A stretch of DNA of 64,000 bases from Mesocentrotus franciscanus (Eukaryota; Echinodermata; Echinoidea; Camarodonta; Strongylocentrotidae), in the NCBI GenBank assembly GCA_037976565.1, contig CP137668.1, positions 31,606,264 through 31,670,263 of the forward strand, given 5' to 3'. Both the position numbers and the translations under genes were made by a program. The notes beneath the pieces are model-generated. The model was not told the DNA's origin, searched no databases, and saw nothing but the letters and a program-made list of their open reading frames with translations. Positions 27,691 to 40,500 of this stretch are shown here, piece after piece. Position 1 is the first letter of the stretch, and each line of letters starts with the position of its first letter.

Positions 27691-28284
27691 CTCTGAATAT
27701 ATCGAAGGCTGACAAAGTTTACTGTTTAAAAAAAAAAGACAATGTAAATCAATGAGAAAGGAAATGGAAAGAAATAAAAGTACGATACAAGTGCACAACA
27801 GTTAAGAAATGGTGCATGCCAAATCAATATATAAACAAATTGGTTATTTTGCCTTTTCTAGAAGGGAAACATGATTTTTAGTTTTTTCTTCAGGGCAAAG
27901 GATTTGATCAAACTTATTCTTCGGTCAAAATCCTGCCCAGACGGTCCCAGATGGCTAGTATACATAGAGCCTCCTTGTGGCTAATTATTAGTAAAGGTTT
28001 GGGCAATTAGCAGCGGAAGTATCAGCTAGTTGTTTTTAGAAGGCAATATTTCCCAGGGCTATAGGACGGAAAATGATTTGGTTATTTTCCCATCATAACG
28101 TTATATTACAAAGGGAGATTCGTGTGTTTGTTTCGTGAGATCCAAACAGTATTGCACAGTCAGGGGGTTGATAGGGAGGGGGAGAGAGAGAAAGAGGTGA
28201 GAGGGGGAGATACACGTTTAGGCATAGGTACATGAAGAAGAATTCATAGAGAGATGAACAAAAATTACAGTGATCTATGTAGAG
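27691..28284. other. Non-coding stretch
   Basis: No gene is supported. A GA-rich patch occurs at about 28160-28210. Confidence 0.5.
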
Positions 28285-28360
28285 AATAATAATAATAATA
28301 ATAATATATCAAAACAATATTACATTTGTAAAGCGCCTTTTCATTAGATACAAAGCGCAT
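28285..28360 (+). mobile_element. AAT repeat with SINE/LINE-like tail fragment
   Basis: An AAT array (28285-28306) precedes 'gtaaagcgccttttcattag' and 'acaaagcgc' at 28328-28359. A close relative lies at 62181-62221. This arrangement, with the GCGCCTTTTCA motif beside an AAT array, is typical of retroposon fragments dispersed in marine invertebrate genomes. Confidence 0.5.
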
Positions 28361-29280
28361 AAAATGTAACTATTCATTTATGTGTACTCCTATTTACTGG
28401 TGTTTAGAAATATATTCGATTTTCCAAATGAATATTGTGCTTCTGATTATTCCGAGGCCAACAGAAATCGTATTGTATTCAAGGGAAACTAAGCAAGGGA
28501 GAATATAATCTAAATTTATTCATTCTATCATTTTAGCATTCTTTGAAGAAGAAAAAATTGCCAGTATCTATGATTGAGAAGCCACATCATATACCTAAAA
28601 GATCAAGAGTAATTCTGTTTAATCAATGTCTAACTTTATTACTTTTTCTCCTCGTTTGCCATTATATCAACATTGCAAGACAGATCCCAGATATTGAAAA
28701 GGCACTTCGATTTACAAATTAATTTCGCAGAGCGTTTGATAAAACACAAATATAGCAATATCTCTGCTGCTCACATAGACGCATTGATCAAGGGATGTTC
28801 ATTAAAACGTAACCTCTCATAACAAGACATATTGGCGTCCAATGCGAATGAAGTCATTCCGATATTAATCTTTAATTGTGTTCATGAGAGGCGCGATTCT
28901 CGATTATTTTCTTATTTTCACTTCTGTCTAGAAGATGTAGAAAGGAAGATAGATTGTGTAGAACTTTCATCAATGTAAGTGGTTTGGGGGATCGATTGTA
29001 ATTTTCAATCACATACTTTAAAATATATTGGATGAGAGTAAAGATTCCTTGCGGATAAGACACTGTGAATATTAACAAAATAGCATGAATATAGATAATT
29101 TCACGAAAAAATACGATAGAAGTATAACAATCAATCGCGCTGGGGGATTATAACTTTCAAATATGTATTATATATTTTAGCAAAACTACTCACATAATAC
29201 CTTACAATTTTTATACACCCGAATATATATAAAAGTGCGAGAATTCTCAACTGTGACATGACAATGGTGTGTTCCAAAAA

Positions 29281-29316
<36 letters not shown>

Positions 29317-31330
29317 CCTAATACAACTGTAAGGAAAGAAAAGTATCATAATTTGTATCAGCGATATAATTTGATTTTATTTTATATCTAATACGAGTAA
29401 AAAGCAATAGTAAAAGGATGTTAAATTGTCTAAATTCTTATCAAACATTTGGGCAAACAAAATTGAAATCCATCATCTCAAAACGAAAATTTCAACTAAT
29501 GATTGCATAATAGCAAACGAATCAAACATGCAATAGGCCCATTTATAGAATATAGAACATCCCAGCACCAACAGCCTATTGCACATGGTTTGACTAGCAA
29601 CCACAGGTTTTTTTCTTTCTGCACTGAATTGAGCATGAAACGTGTCTCAGTGAATCACTTCAGCTCTCTATTCCATCCTTTCTCCATGCACTAGAGAGCT
29701 AGAATCCAACGTACAGGTATCAGTGCGTTAATTCATCATACCTTGGAATTTCATTCAAGAAAGTCGTTATCCCAGGAGAGGGGCTTCTTAAAACAATGTC
29801 GGGAGCTGTCCGCATTGCAGGTGCGAAAGTGAGCCCCTGGTGACCTCAAAAGGGGTATCGGTGTTCCCCTTGCAATAACAGCGAGATTTTAAAACACCGA
29901 GTGCGCTAGCTATACATCTAACCATTAAGATGTGTGAAGCCCATCTTGCGTGCATGGTCTCTCTGATTATGCAGTGTATATTGGTCAATGGACATGTACT
30001 GTTTATCATGTATATTGTTATTGAGGAAAAGAAAAGGGCAATTTATTCAAATAATTAATAAAGATGACTATTTGTATACCTAACCTTAAAGACACTAACC
30101 TTGGTTGAGAATGGTCATTTTTTTGCTTTTGCAGTGCAACGGTCAATGGATATGCACTGTTAATTAAGTGGTTTGAAGAAATACAATGCGTAATAACTGT
30201 GTTCCAATGTATAACATAATAACGATTCTTTGCTATATAGCGCCGACTCGAAATATTTCCACAAGATGAGTGCAGATAAAACTTCTCTCTTAGCATTGTT
30301 ACCTTCATACATGTATGTTGTATTTAGTTGTCTGTATCTAGCATACCTCTAAATACCGCCTAGATTGTTACAAAGATTTTTAAATCAGAATACAACAATA
30401 CTGGATAGTTGAATCAATTTCCCATAACTTAACAGTGTGACCAATATTATAAAACGATTAATTGTAATATACATTAAGGGATGCAAGTGAAATCTGCCTG
30501 ATGAAGGGATGAAATTGTTTACTGGTTTCATATATTTATTTGATGATTTTTGTGTCTTTGTCTCACACCAACAATGCCAACGATACACCAAAATAAGGGG
30601 TCAACTCTGAGTATATATGGTGACATAGTATGTGTGGTGACATAAACTCAATGTGCGCCACAAGCTATGGCTGGAGGTGGGCGAATGGGGTTCTATACTC
30701 CAGCCCGGTGTTGATTTAGAACACAGGAGAAGGCCGTTGCCTGTTATCAGACCAAACATCCAATCGTATCGTTACACTATCTGGCTCTGAAAGGGAAGTC
30801 GCTTTCTTCATAAATAAAAAACAAAGGCGAAAGAGAAAACTGCTTGTTTAGGAGGAGGAGGTCTGTGTGAGTACAGTGCCTCTGGACTGAACTTTGTCGT
30901 GTGATTTCAGCTAGATGTGCCGTTTGGAATTAGATCCGAAACGGAAAGAGAGTGCGCACAAATATCCACCATTCTCTCTCTCAAAATGTTCTCTCGAATT
31001 CCTCTATCATTCTTGGGGCAACATACATACCCCTAAAGACACACGTTGGTGTGGGTTTATGTTTTCTCTGGCTCCTAAAACATCAACAATACTTGACATT
31101 TTCATTCAAATAGTTGTCAGGATCCTGTATTTTCTCAAAGGGTGAAGACATTGCTATGTCAGAGAAACGCGATAAATGACGAATACGATCTTTTGGAAGG
31201 GTGTAAGTTAACATGACGAAGGATAAGTCATTCTCTATTTGAATGAGGTTTCAGCAGAACAAATCAATTCGACTAATTCATAAAAGTTAACTGTTTTGCA
31301 CCGATTGCATTGTTTCGAGTAGAGAATAGT
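28361..31330. other. Non-coding region
   Basis: No gene is supported. It contains an AT array at 29284-29314. A pair of similar 33-36-bp segments lies at about 29971-30006 and 30131-30164, sharing 'ggtcaatgga-atg-actgtt'. Confidence 0.5.
29284..29314. repeat. AT microsatellite
   Basis: A pure TA dinucleotide array of about 30 bp. Confidence 0.95.
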
Positions 31331-31342
31331 CCCCCCCCCCTC

Positions 31343-31381
<39 letters not shown>
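31331..31381. repeat. C run plus CA microsatellite
   Basis: Ten C (31331-31340) are followed by a CA array at about 31346-31381. Confidence 0.95.
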
Positions 31382-34300
31382 CTGAGCTTAGCGGTTAGTA
31401 ATCATATTGCAGGTGAAGAGGTAGTACATCCCCGACTTGAATTTCTTCTTAAACCCCCATCGACACATTATACAATCTTACAAATGATTTCAAGCAAAAC
31501 ATTTATTTTAATAGGTGTTGTCCTTTTCATTCAAAATGAAAATGGCCATCATACTTTCTGTCCTTATCAGTATGGCTCTTGTCATTTATATACCTGGCCT
31601 TTCAGCATCGGAAATGCATTTTAACGTCTGCACCTACTGTTACCATGGTTTTTAAATTTCTAGATTATTCCCAGACTATCATGGTGAAATACCTGAACAT
31701 ATTCTACCATGACAATACACTCATCAATGCTTGTATGTTCTTCCCCATGATCGTATTCTAATGTATGCATAGCGAAGGTGAAATGCCTGGGGTGGATTCA
31801 TGAAATGTCATTCCAGCGCATAGATGTGAATAAATGATGTCTCTTCTAAAGTTCTAAACGAATGCATTACCGTTTGAAGCAAATAGCTAGTTTTCATAAA
31901 AACGAAGTAACCTTTGTCCAGGTATAACCCCGACTTGTAATCCACTGATTAAAAGAATGCTAAATGTCAATATTTGGGCTACACCCAGTAAAATTACTAA
32001 AATTCTGTAACTAAATGAATAAACATAATTTGTGTGATTGCAAAATCAGTTCCTCATTCCCATTTTAAAGAGTGAAAAGATTTCGTTTATTCATTTAGTT
32101 ACACATTTACAGTAATTTCTCATGAAATAAAGGTGGCATTTCTGTTGAAAACCTTGTTTTATCTTAGCCTACCTCCATGAATAACAGCCATTGTGTCTAT
32201 TAACGAGACTAAAAGAGAGTTATAAGAAAGATGGCGTCTAAGGCTTGGGCAATACTTGGGTGCATCCGCACGCTTGTGTGAATAAAATGGATGACCAAAA
32301 TGTTAATATTCTACACCCAATGTCGTCCCGTACGCAAGCTACCATCAGAAGGGAATAATAATTAACCGGCCTGTCATACTGGATTGCATATCAAACACTA
32401 AACTCTCCTAGCTCATGAACGTCCATTATAGACCAATGTGAAGTGCTTATTGTCCACTGGGCAAGCTACTATTTTTCTTCATCAAATCATTTGTTTTTGC
32501 TTTTCTCTCTTCCTTCCTACCCTTGGATGAGAGCATTCATTTCATGGTGCAGTGAAGGTTTCTCGATGCGTTCTTTGTTTTATGATTGTCTGAGTCAAAT
32601 TGAGCAAAAAATTAATTTCATCTTGAAACAATTATATATGAGATACACATGAATGTTTATTTTTGGCTCAAAATGAAGTACTTCATGTAAACTGGACGAG
32701 CTTGAAAATCTAAGTCAAGTCGTTTGTTTCAATTTTCCTCTTTCTATCTACTCCAAAGAGTAAATTCATTATTCTCTGATATATGATTACGAAGTTTGCT
32801 CGGTGAATTGTTCAAAATGGCAAGAGTCAGATTTTGCGACATGATTAATTAAACTCTATCATTCATATTGTCCTGGGTCACTCTTGAATGTCCATTATAA
32901 ATGTACATACAAACAAAATACTTCAAGTGAACTGAGTGGGATTAAATCCCCCCCCCCCCAGTCTCCAGTATTCTATCTCCGTCGCTGGCTTTAGTTATTA
33001 TTATACTATTATTTTCTCAATGCATCGTTCAAAATTGCACGAATCATATTCTTTGAGCGACAAATTAATTTCAATTGGCAAGAACATGCATTTTTTTTTT
33101 TACTTGGGACTAAGCATGATAAAGGGATGGTAGCTGACAAAGCAACGACGTAAGTTTCCACAAAAGATCGGAAACGCAATACTTTTGCGACCTTGAAATT
33201 TATGAATATTGTAACGTCTGTTCGTGTCTCAATTGGAATACGCCCCGCTCCCTATTCAACTTGCATACATTCTCTTCTGTTATTGTTATTTTTTCTTGTC
33301 AAGAAAAAATATGTGTTTCTGGTCATACTAGGATAGAACAAATAACTGACAGTTCTTTAAGCAACGCGTTTTTACAGCACCGTCAAAGTACATTGGTGTG
33401 GCTTAAACTTCGGCAACATCGGCAACATATGAACTTCACTGACCTTTGTCTAGGCTAACAAGACATGATCAAGAATAACATGTTTTTTGAGTGATGATTA
33501 TTTGATATGTTATAAGGTATGTTGTAAGCAATGCTGTAGTTTGCGCCTTTGCGGGGTTGGAGTACAAAATATGTTTTTATAAATCATTAGCATGATAAGG
33601 TTACGATATACAACATAAATGGACCTTTCGATGCCATCTTTATAATTCCTTTCGGGGAGGGGGAGGGCTGGGGAATACGAATCATTTAGAACAATAACAG
33701 ATTTTTTACCTATCTATCCACACGTCAATGAGGACTGGTCAAAGACGTCTGATGGTTGCACACTTAGAGCATGCTTAGAGCTTACAACTTATGGTTGATC
33801 AAGTGCTTCAAAGTACAGTGTAATTTTCATAAAATCATGCTACTCTAACCGCATTTATAAGTTAATCAAAGGGCACTATATAAAGCAAATCACCTTTTTA
33901 TAGCTTTGCAAAACGTGCTTTACACGCTGCAACGTCACATACTCAATCACTTTGATATATAGCTGTAATCGTTCACTAACAGAGAATTCACTGGGGGATG
34001 CATTTTAAATTATGGATAAATCATGAAGTTCTGCGTACCACTTTAAAGGGAAGGTTTAATTCTGATAAAGATGACGAATAATTCGAGCGCATTCTCATTC
34101 TTTGTATGCAAGTTTGAAAAGGAACCGTAATACAAGTGTCTCATGTGAAGGCTTTTTTCTTCTTAAAATGCATTATGTGACGAGTAATAGCTGAAAAAGG
34201 TTTCATACCACATGAATGTGTAGTCCCATATTTTACAATTTATGTGTGCAGTGCATATGAATTTCAGATAGACTGAGTCAAATTCTTTTCATATTGATCA

Positions 34301-34473
34301 TTTCGAAACGTAGCAGTATACTTCATGTACTACACACTCTCTTTGTTTCCCCCACAGTTTTTTTCACAATGCCATTGCATAACCATTACTCAACTTTATC
34401 GTTACAACTGATTTTCATTGACCTTACTCTTTTCATGTGTGTAAATAATACAAACCACTATGTCCTCCTGACT
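31382..34473. other. Non-coding region
   Basis: No gene is supported. It holds the inverted repeat described at 31991-32118, a C run near 32949-32959, and a weak SINE-like 'gcactatataaagcaaatc' near 33871-33889. Confidence 0.5.
31991..32118. mobile_element. Short inverted-repeat element (possible MITE)
   Basis: Two 34-bp arms at 31991-32024 and 32085-32118 are reverse complements with four mismatches. They include a perfect 18-bp match, GTAACTAAATGAATAAAC. The spacer is 60 bp. There is no coding capacity and no clear target-site duplication. It could be a small fold-back element or a conserved hairpin. Confidence 0.5.
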
Positions 34474-34772
34474 TTATAGTGACATGAAAATAAAACAGGT
34501 GAACATATCATCTTTGCCGCCTTTGAATACCATCCACATTTCGTCATTGATGTGAATGCCTTGGCAACGCATCATCGTATGAATGCTGGCGAGCCCTCCA
34601 ATATTGAGGAGTCGCTTATCAATAAATCGATGCGACTCTTGGTCGGGAAATGGCTCCAATAGTGACGATATAGTTGGAGCATTTTGAGGGGACGAGGATG
34701 ACATTCGTGACATCGACGATGGTATTTTGATTTGCACAGTCATCATCCCATAATGAGGGGTGCCAAGGAGCA
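34474..34772 (-). CDS. Candidate terminal coding exon, unknown product
   Basis: A minus-strand frame stays open for 99 codons and ends at TAA (34476-34474). Upstream, in transcript direction, is a long pyrimidine-rich tract (about 34865-34780) that leads to 'ttttatccgag', a possible acceptor placing the exon start at 34772 in phase 1. The peptide has a Ser-rich start and then a mixed segment (QESHRFIDKRLLNIGG, HINDEMWMVFKGGKDD) with balanced codon use and more CpG than the flanks. No domain is recognised. The phase matches the phase-1 donor of the signal-peptide exon at 44287, about 9.5 kb upstream on the same strand, but joining them is conjecture. GA/CT tracts are so common here that the pyrimidine tract alone is weak evidence. 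Confidence 0.27.
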
Positions 34773-35129
34773 CTCGGATAAAATTGATGAAGAGGGGGGC
34801 AAGGGGAGATGTAGAGGTGAGAGGAATATGAGTGATGTAGGAGCGAGGGGGAGAGAGGGGTGATAAGTAAATAGATGAGAGAAGTGGTTAAGTAAAAAAG
34901 AAAAAAAGATACGGAAATAATGAAAGTTAGAATTTGAGAAAGAAAGCCTCAAGCTAGAATTTCAGAATGGATGTAATATAAGTTCTCTGATGTGCCTTAA
35001 TATTTGACCCCGCCATGTTCAAGGGCCATCGATATAACGCATGCGGATATGAGTTTGTGTTTAAAGTATGCTTCTTTCCGATTATCTTATTATCTCTCTG
35101 TCCTACCATCCTCTTTCGTCCCTCACGCC

Positions 35130-35424
35130 CTTCCCTCCCCATCTCTCTCTGTCTCTCTCTGTCTCTGTCTCTGTCTCTGTCTCTGTCTCTGTCTCTGTCT
35201 CTCTCTCTTTCTCTCTCTGTTTGTTTCTTTCTCTGATTCTCTCTCTCTCTCCCTATCTATATATCTATTTCCCACTCTCTCTCTCTCTCTTTCTCGTTGT
35301 GTGTGTGTGTGTCTCTCTCTCTATTGCATGTTACTCGTGTTGTCTATCCCCTTATGAATCACTATCCATTTACCAGTCTATTTCTCTTTAATTTTAGCCC
35401 CTCTCTCTCTCTCTCTCTCTCTTT
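35130..35424. repeat. CT-rich block with GTCTCT array
   Basis: A hexamer array (TCTCTG/GTCTCT, about 35140-35202) is followed by CT stretches, a GT array (35297-35311) and a pure CT array (35399-35422). The 117-, 107- and 73-codon frames over it are repeat translations. Confidence 0.9.
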
Positions 35425-36343
35425 CTCTTTCCCTCTCTCTGACGTCTGAGCCAGGTCAGGTTCAATTTCTTGCCGTGCCCACTCACAAAGACAACCATGT
35501 GTCCTTAACCTTGAGATGTGCCTCGAGGTGACGTTTGCGGTAAGTCGCTTCTCACTCTAAAAACCCTTTTAAAAAAAGAAGACCGAGTATAGTCTGTTGT
35601 TTTTAATTCCTATCCATTCTTTAGTGTCGACATGCCATTCTATCTCTGCGATTCTCAAACAAATGGAAAAGGGGAGATTCAATGACATGGCGTCTCGAAA
35701 CAGAAGTTCGATATGTTCGGCCCCGATGATGCATTCGTTAATAAATTGAGGAATTGGAGGTTCTACTGTCATTTCGTTGCGAAATATTAAAAGCATTAAT
35801 TTTTTTTTTAAGTGGACAATACGAATACACAAACTGTATTTTTTTCTTCATAAATGCTTTTAAAAAGATCATATAAATGAATTCATATATTTCAGCAAAT
35901 TCCATAAATTCTTAGATGTATCTTGATTCGTTATTCGAAAATTATGGGATAGATAGAATCTGATGTTGGGTTATCCCCTAAAGGGAAATATTATCACAAT
36001 TGAATATGTAATTAATATCATTAAACAGAAATGTTGCCATTGATAAATTATATGCGTACGAGTGAAATATATTATTTGCACACATTGCATCTGAAGTATA
36101 TTCAAAATGATATGATTAAAAATCGTAAAAGTAGAGAAAAAAAAACATTCAGTGGAAGATGACTGGAAATATTGTTATCGCTGTGGCACGGTGAATTTGA
36201 TATTTCGTGTGTGTGTTGAATATTGAAAATTATTATCTCATATGTATTTCGTCGCTCCACTTTTGACAGGTAAGGCATTGAATATGTCGACATTTCATAT
36301 TTTATAAATCGACATGTTGACAAAAAAAAGGTATTAAATTCCA
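35425..36343. other. Stretch without a supported gene
   Basis: An 87-codon minus frame (35832-35569) is open. It includes a moderately coding-like part (PPIPQFINECIIGAEHIELL) after a possible 'aaatgacag' acceptor. The acceptor lacks a pyrimidine tract and no family is recognised, so it is not called. Nothing else is seen. Confidence 0.45.
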
Positions 36344-36502
36344 GGGCCCCGTTGCACAAAAGTTACCATTGATGGTAACTTTGCCATCAATGGTAACTAC
36401 CATGTAAACCTTGATTTTGATTGGCTGTTGAGCCCTGTTACCATGGTAGTTGCCATTAATGGCAAAGTTACCATCAATGGTAAGTTTTATGCAACGGGGC
36501 CC
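36344..36502. mobile_element. Fold-back MITE with 61-bp inverted arms
   Basis: The arms at 36344-36404 and 36442-36502 are reverse complements with four mismatches over 61 bp, around a 37-bp centre. The outer end reads gggccccgttgca. Within each arm the unit TTACCATTGATGGTAA is itself palindromic, so the element is a nest of hairpins. It has no coding capacity. Ends of the gggcccCGTTGCA-taaa type are familiar from abundant non-autonomous elements in sea urchin and other deuterostome DNA. The high arm identity suggests a relatively young copy or arm correction. Confidence 0.8.
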
Positions 36503-37512
36503 AGATTTGGAATATCTTACGTATGAGAAATGTGAACTAAACAGCAGGCATACATTGTTAAGAATGGCACAGGCTTCCATGTTTGATCATGATCCATGAT
36601 CCGTGGGGTGAAATCAAATAAATGACAGTGTAACTGATCCGAGGGTTTTCCTAATACGTCATATTCACATTGCACCCATCTGCCCTCGCTTGTAAAGTGT
36701 CAAAACACAATATATCGTCGATGTGATATGCGAACCGTCACCATACATCAGAAAAGTGGCACAATCGTATGTAGGCGTGTATCCGTTGCATGTATAGGAG
36801 TAAAACTAGCTTTATTTGCCTTCCTATAGTGTACTTTGATGTCTTTATGACATTATGTTGTGCGATATAATATTTTAAAAATGTATTGAAGTGTAAATAT
36901 TCCATGTTCCTTATTTTTTAATAGAGATATTTCCTCCGCGGGCAATTAGTTTGGTATATATTTAATAAAAAATAATGTTTATGTTCTCCCCATATCCCCC
37001 CCTCCCACCCTATTTCTCTTTCTTTCTCTCTCTCTCTCTAACACATACACTCTCTAATTATTTCTATTTTCTCAATTACTCTTTCTTTCTTTCCCTTGCT
37101 TTCTCTTCTCTCCCTATCTATCTATCTCTAGCTCTGTCTGTCTCAATTTTCTAGTCTATCTTCTCCCATCTTGCTTTCCTTTCAACCGCAAGAAGACAGA
37201 AATGCGTCAGCGAAGTTTCCTGTTTTTTACTCTGTCTGCATCTCTACCTTGTATATGTATGTGCTGAGTGATATTCTTCTTCAACATATCCTCTTCTCGG
37301 TCGTTGGGCACAATGTCAAGTATGATCCAATATTCTCCAAGTCTTTCTATCTATCTCTATATTTATATATCTATCTCTGCCTCTCTGTCTGTCTTGAACC
37401 AAACCTGCATATGCCCATCTTCGTCCTAGGTGTGCACAATCCTCCCTTCCTCTGACTACCCCTCTCAACCCCCCTCCCCCTTTCCCCGCTCTATCTCTCC
37501 CTCTTAATCTTT

Positions 37513-37516
<4 letters not shown>
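36503..37516. other. Non-coding stretch, CT-rich toward the end
   Basis: No gene is supported. From about 36990 the sequence becomes pyrimidine-rich with scattered CT and CTAT motifs. Confidence 0.5.

Positions 37517-37566
<50 letters not shown>
37517..37566. repeat. CT microsatellite
   Basis: A pure CT array of about 50 bp inside a wider pyrimidine-rich tract. The 103-codon minus frame here is an Arg/Glu repeat. Confidence 0.95.
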
Positions 37567-37569
<3 letters not shown>

Positions 37570-40500
37570 TTCTCGCTCTGTCTCTCTGACTGTTTGGCTG
37601 ACCTTGAGGTGTGTTACACCTGGTCACCTTGCCTAAATGTCAGCATGAGACGCAGTATGAAGTTGAAAGACATTTCTCAAACCTAGAGGCATTAAAGGTG
37701 TCCAAACTTGAACACGACTCATGTCTCCTAGCATAATGCATAATGCATGTAGACTGGAATCACAATGCACCATCCCTTCTTGAATTCCCAGTCTGCTATA
37801 CATTTACTTAGGAAGAAGTACTCAAATAAGGGGTATTCTGATATAGCAAAAAGCAGAACATAGAAGAATTCGTATCTAAAAAATGCCCATCGTGCTACGT
37901 TTTAAGGATACTTGATTATAACGGATGAGAATCAGTAATTATATTACGTTTACTTAACATGTGAGAATATGTGACAGCAAATGTCACTTTCATTTTCATC
38001 ATCATCCTTTGCAAATATTTCTTAGAACATGGGTCCATAAGCAACAAAATTACTAAGCTAGAAAGAAACTAATTATAATATCGTATAGTGTGTATAGTCG
38101 TGTAGAAAGCAATAGGCTTAGTAAGGTGTTATTATTTGGGTCCTCGATTAGTACTTAAAATGGTAATACATAATTCATCGTCTTGTTAAATAGCTAATAA
38201 ATACATAAGTTGAGTAAAGAAATACACATCAGCTTTGTGCACATCGAGCCTCCTGATTAGTGTTTTTTTAATACATTAACAAAACAACAACAAAACAGAT
38301 ATAACATAAGAATTGTTTGTCCGAGGTTCATTTCACTTGATTTCTGACCCCCTTCTCCCCCGCCTCACCTGTCGTCCCTGGTTCGTTGTACCTTTAAAAA
38401 ACGCTAGACTGACGGAAGTCGTCGTCTTTATGCTGCTCCCCTCGCGACATCTGGACTTCGTTAGCGATTATTTGTAAAAGTCGATAGTTTTGAGTGATTC
38501 TGACGTGGCAATAAAGGGAAACATAGTCTGCTCACGATTTCCAGGCTAGCCCGGCATTTCACCTGGGCTTTGGTGGCGCTTGAACTATACAGACATAACT
38601 GTATCAAGCAAAACAAAAGTAAGAATTAAAATTTTAAAAAGGTTGCCGAGAGCCAATTTTTGTTATCACATCGAACATAATGCACAATGCGAAAGGTGAA
38701 AGTGGGTATAAGTGGGTATACGCGTTTTCTTCTGGCATGCGTCCCTTGTGCATTATGTACGTGTTAGAAGAGAAAAACATTTAGCTAGTCAAAGGTGATC
38801 TAGTTACATTATTAATGTGCTCCTGCATATCCCCCTCCCCCTCCCCCAATCTGTCCACTAATCATGCGCTTTCTATTATTTCAACTGTCACTCGGCTGTG
38901 TCTCTGTCTGTCTACACCCCCCCCCCATTTCTCTTACATTTAAATTTGCGTTGTCTTTCTTTTTCCCTCCTCCCCCTCTCTCTCTCTCTCTTTATGTGTT
39001 TCTCCCTACGTCCCTGTTTCTCGCTCCTTCCTTCACTTCCCCCTTTCCATCTTCGTTTCCAGCGCATGGAAGACCAAGATGTCGCATTGTTTAAGCTTTA
39101 TCTAGTAGACCGATTTTCATATTTTCTTTATCTTTATCTCCCCTTCCTGAATTTCGATATGTTATATAAAATTATCCAAGCTTTCTTGAAAGTATCTCGT
39201 TCTAATCGTAGCATCATTGCAATTTGCAAGAAAGGGTATCCTGTGTAGTTTTCACCTAAATGCCAATCTCATTGTTATTTTACCGCTCTCTCACCACATT
39301 ATATACAAATTATGCCATCCATTTTGTATCTAGTAACCTCGATATTATTTACCCAAGACTATTATTTCCCCATAAATATCATTTCAATGCAGTTTGTAAC
39401 GCCTGTATAATGTAAGTGAGAAACAAGAGGAAAATATTTTGTTGGTTTTGTAGTGGACCGTGCAGTTGACATGTAATGCACTATTTGTCATCGGCGAAGG
39501 AAGGAATGAACAGAAAATAAAATTATATTACAGTTTATCATGGTTATATACCGGGGAAATGATCATATCTCTGGCAATGTAATATTTGTATGTGAAATCC
39601 CTACATACATGCCTCTGAATGTTATGAACTCAATTGTCTCGTTTAAATCTCGAAAAAGGACACTCATTTTGATCGTATAGTTATGGATAATTGCTTTTAT
39701 ATCATAACCGCTCGAACAGAAACAAACAAATGCAAATTAAAACAATTGAACCAAAACCGGAACAAATAAACACAGAGTCAGAGACCTAGCAATTTAGTTT
39801 ACCGGGTAAAATAATAAATTACTGTATGGAGCCGTTTGATCACTCTTGCAGTTTAGTTAATGTTTAACGAAAACAAAAAAGGAGAGAACATATATAAACA
39901 GAGAGACCTTGTAATTTACTCAAAGAAATTGAAGTAATTATAAATGTGAGTCTCTTTTTGGAAGACTCTTATAATTCAATTATTTAAGGAGACATGAATG
40001 TACACGACCCCGATTTGCATTTTCTGACTTCTTTTCTATCTATTTTCTTTGCGTCACTGTTGTTTTCAATTTGGCTTTTCAAGCTGCCTCCCATTATTCC
40101 GATTCAGTGCAGTTAGTCCATAAATGTCATTCTACCGCAACCGGGATGTCAAAAAACATTTTAAGAAGATTAAAAAGTCGCGTCTCGAGAGAGAAGCTAT
40201 GAATGCTTTTAGACACAAACCGATGTTTACTGTGCAATGTTTAGTGTTCTTATCTGGGTATTAGAAGCTTTAAACACGTCGGACGTGTACGAGAAAGACG
40301 TTTATATCTAAGCATTTTAAGTGCAAGATATGACATATTTATAACTCTCAGTTTCATCCATTCTGTATACAATGGTCAATTTGTTTAAAATAACATTGCT
40401 TATCATGTAGTAATTCTCGGTTTTATCGTGAGATAAAAGTTTGATATTGTTCACATCAGAAAGCATCAACATTTCTTAAATGATATGTCACAGACAGAAG

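Noticed and set aside
29820..29950. Weak tRNA-like stretch on the minus strand (GGTTAGATGTATAGCTAGCGC)
   Set aside because: No B box and no cloverleaf could be drawn, so neither a tRNA nor a SINE is supported.
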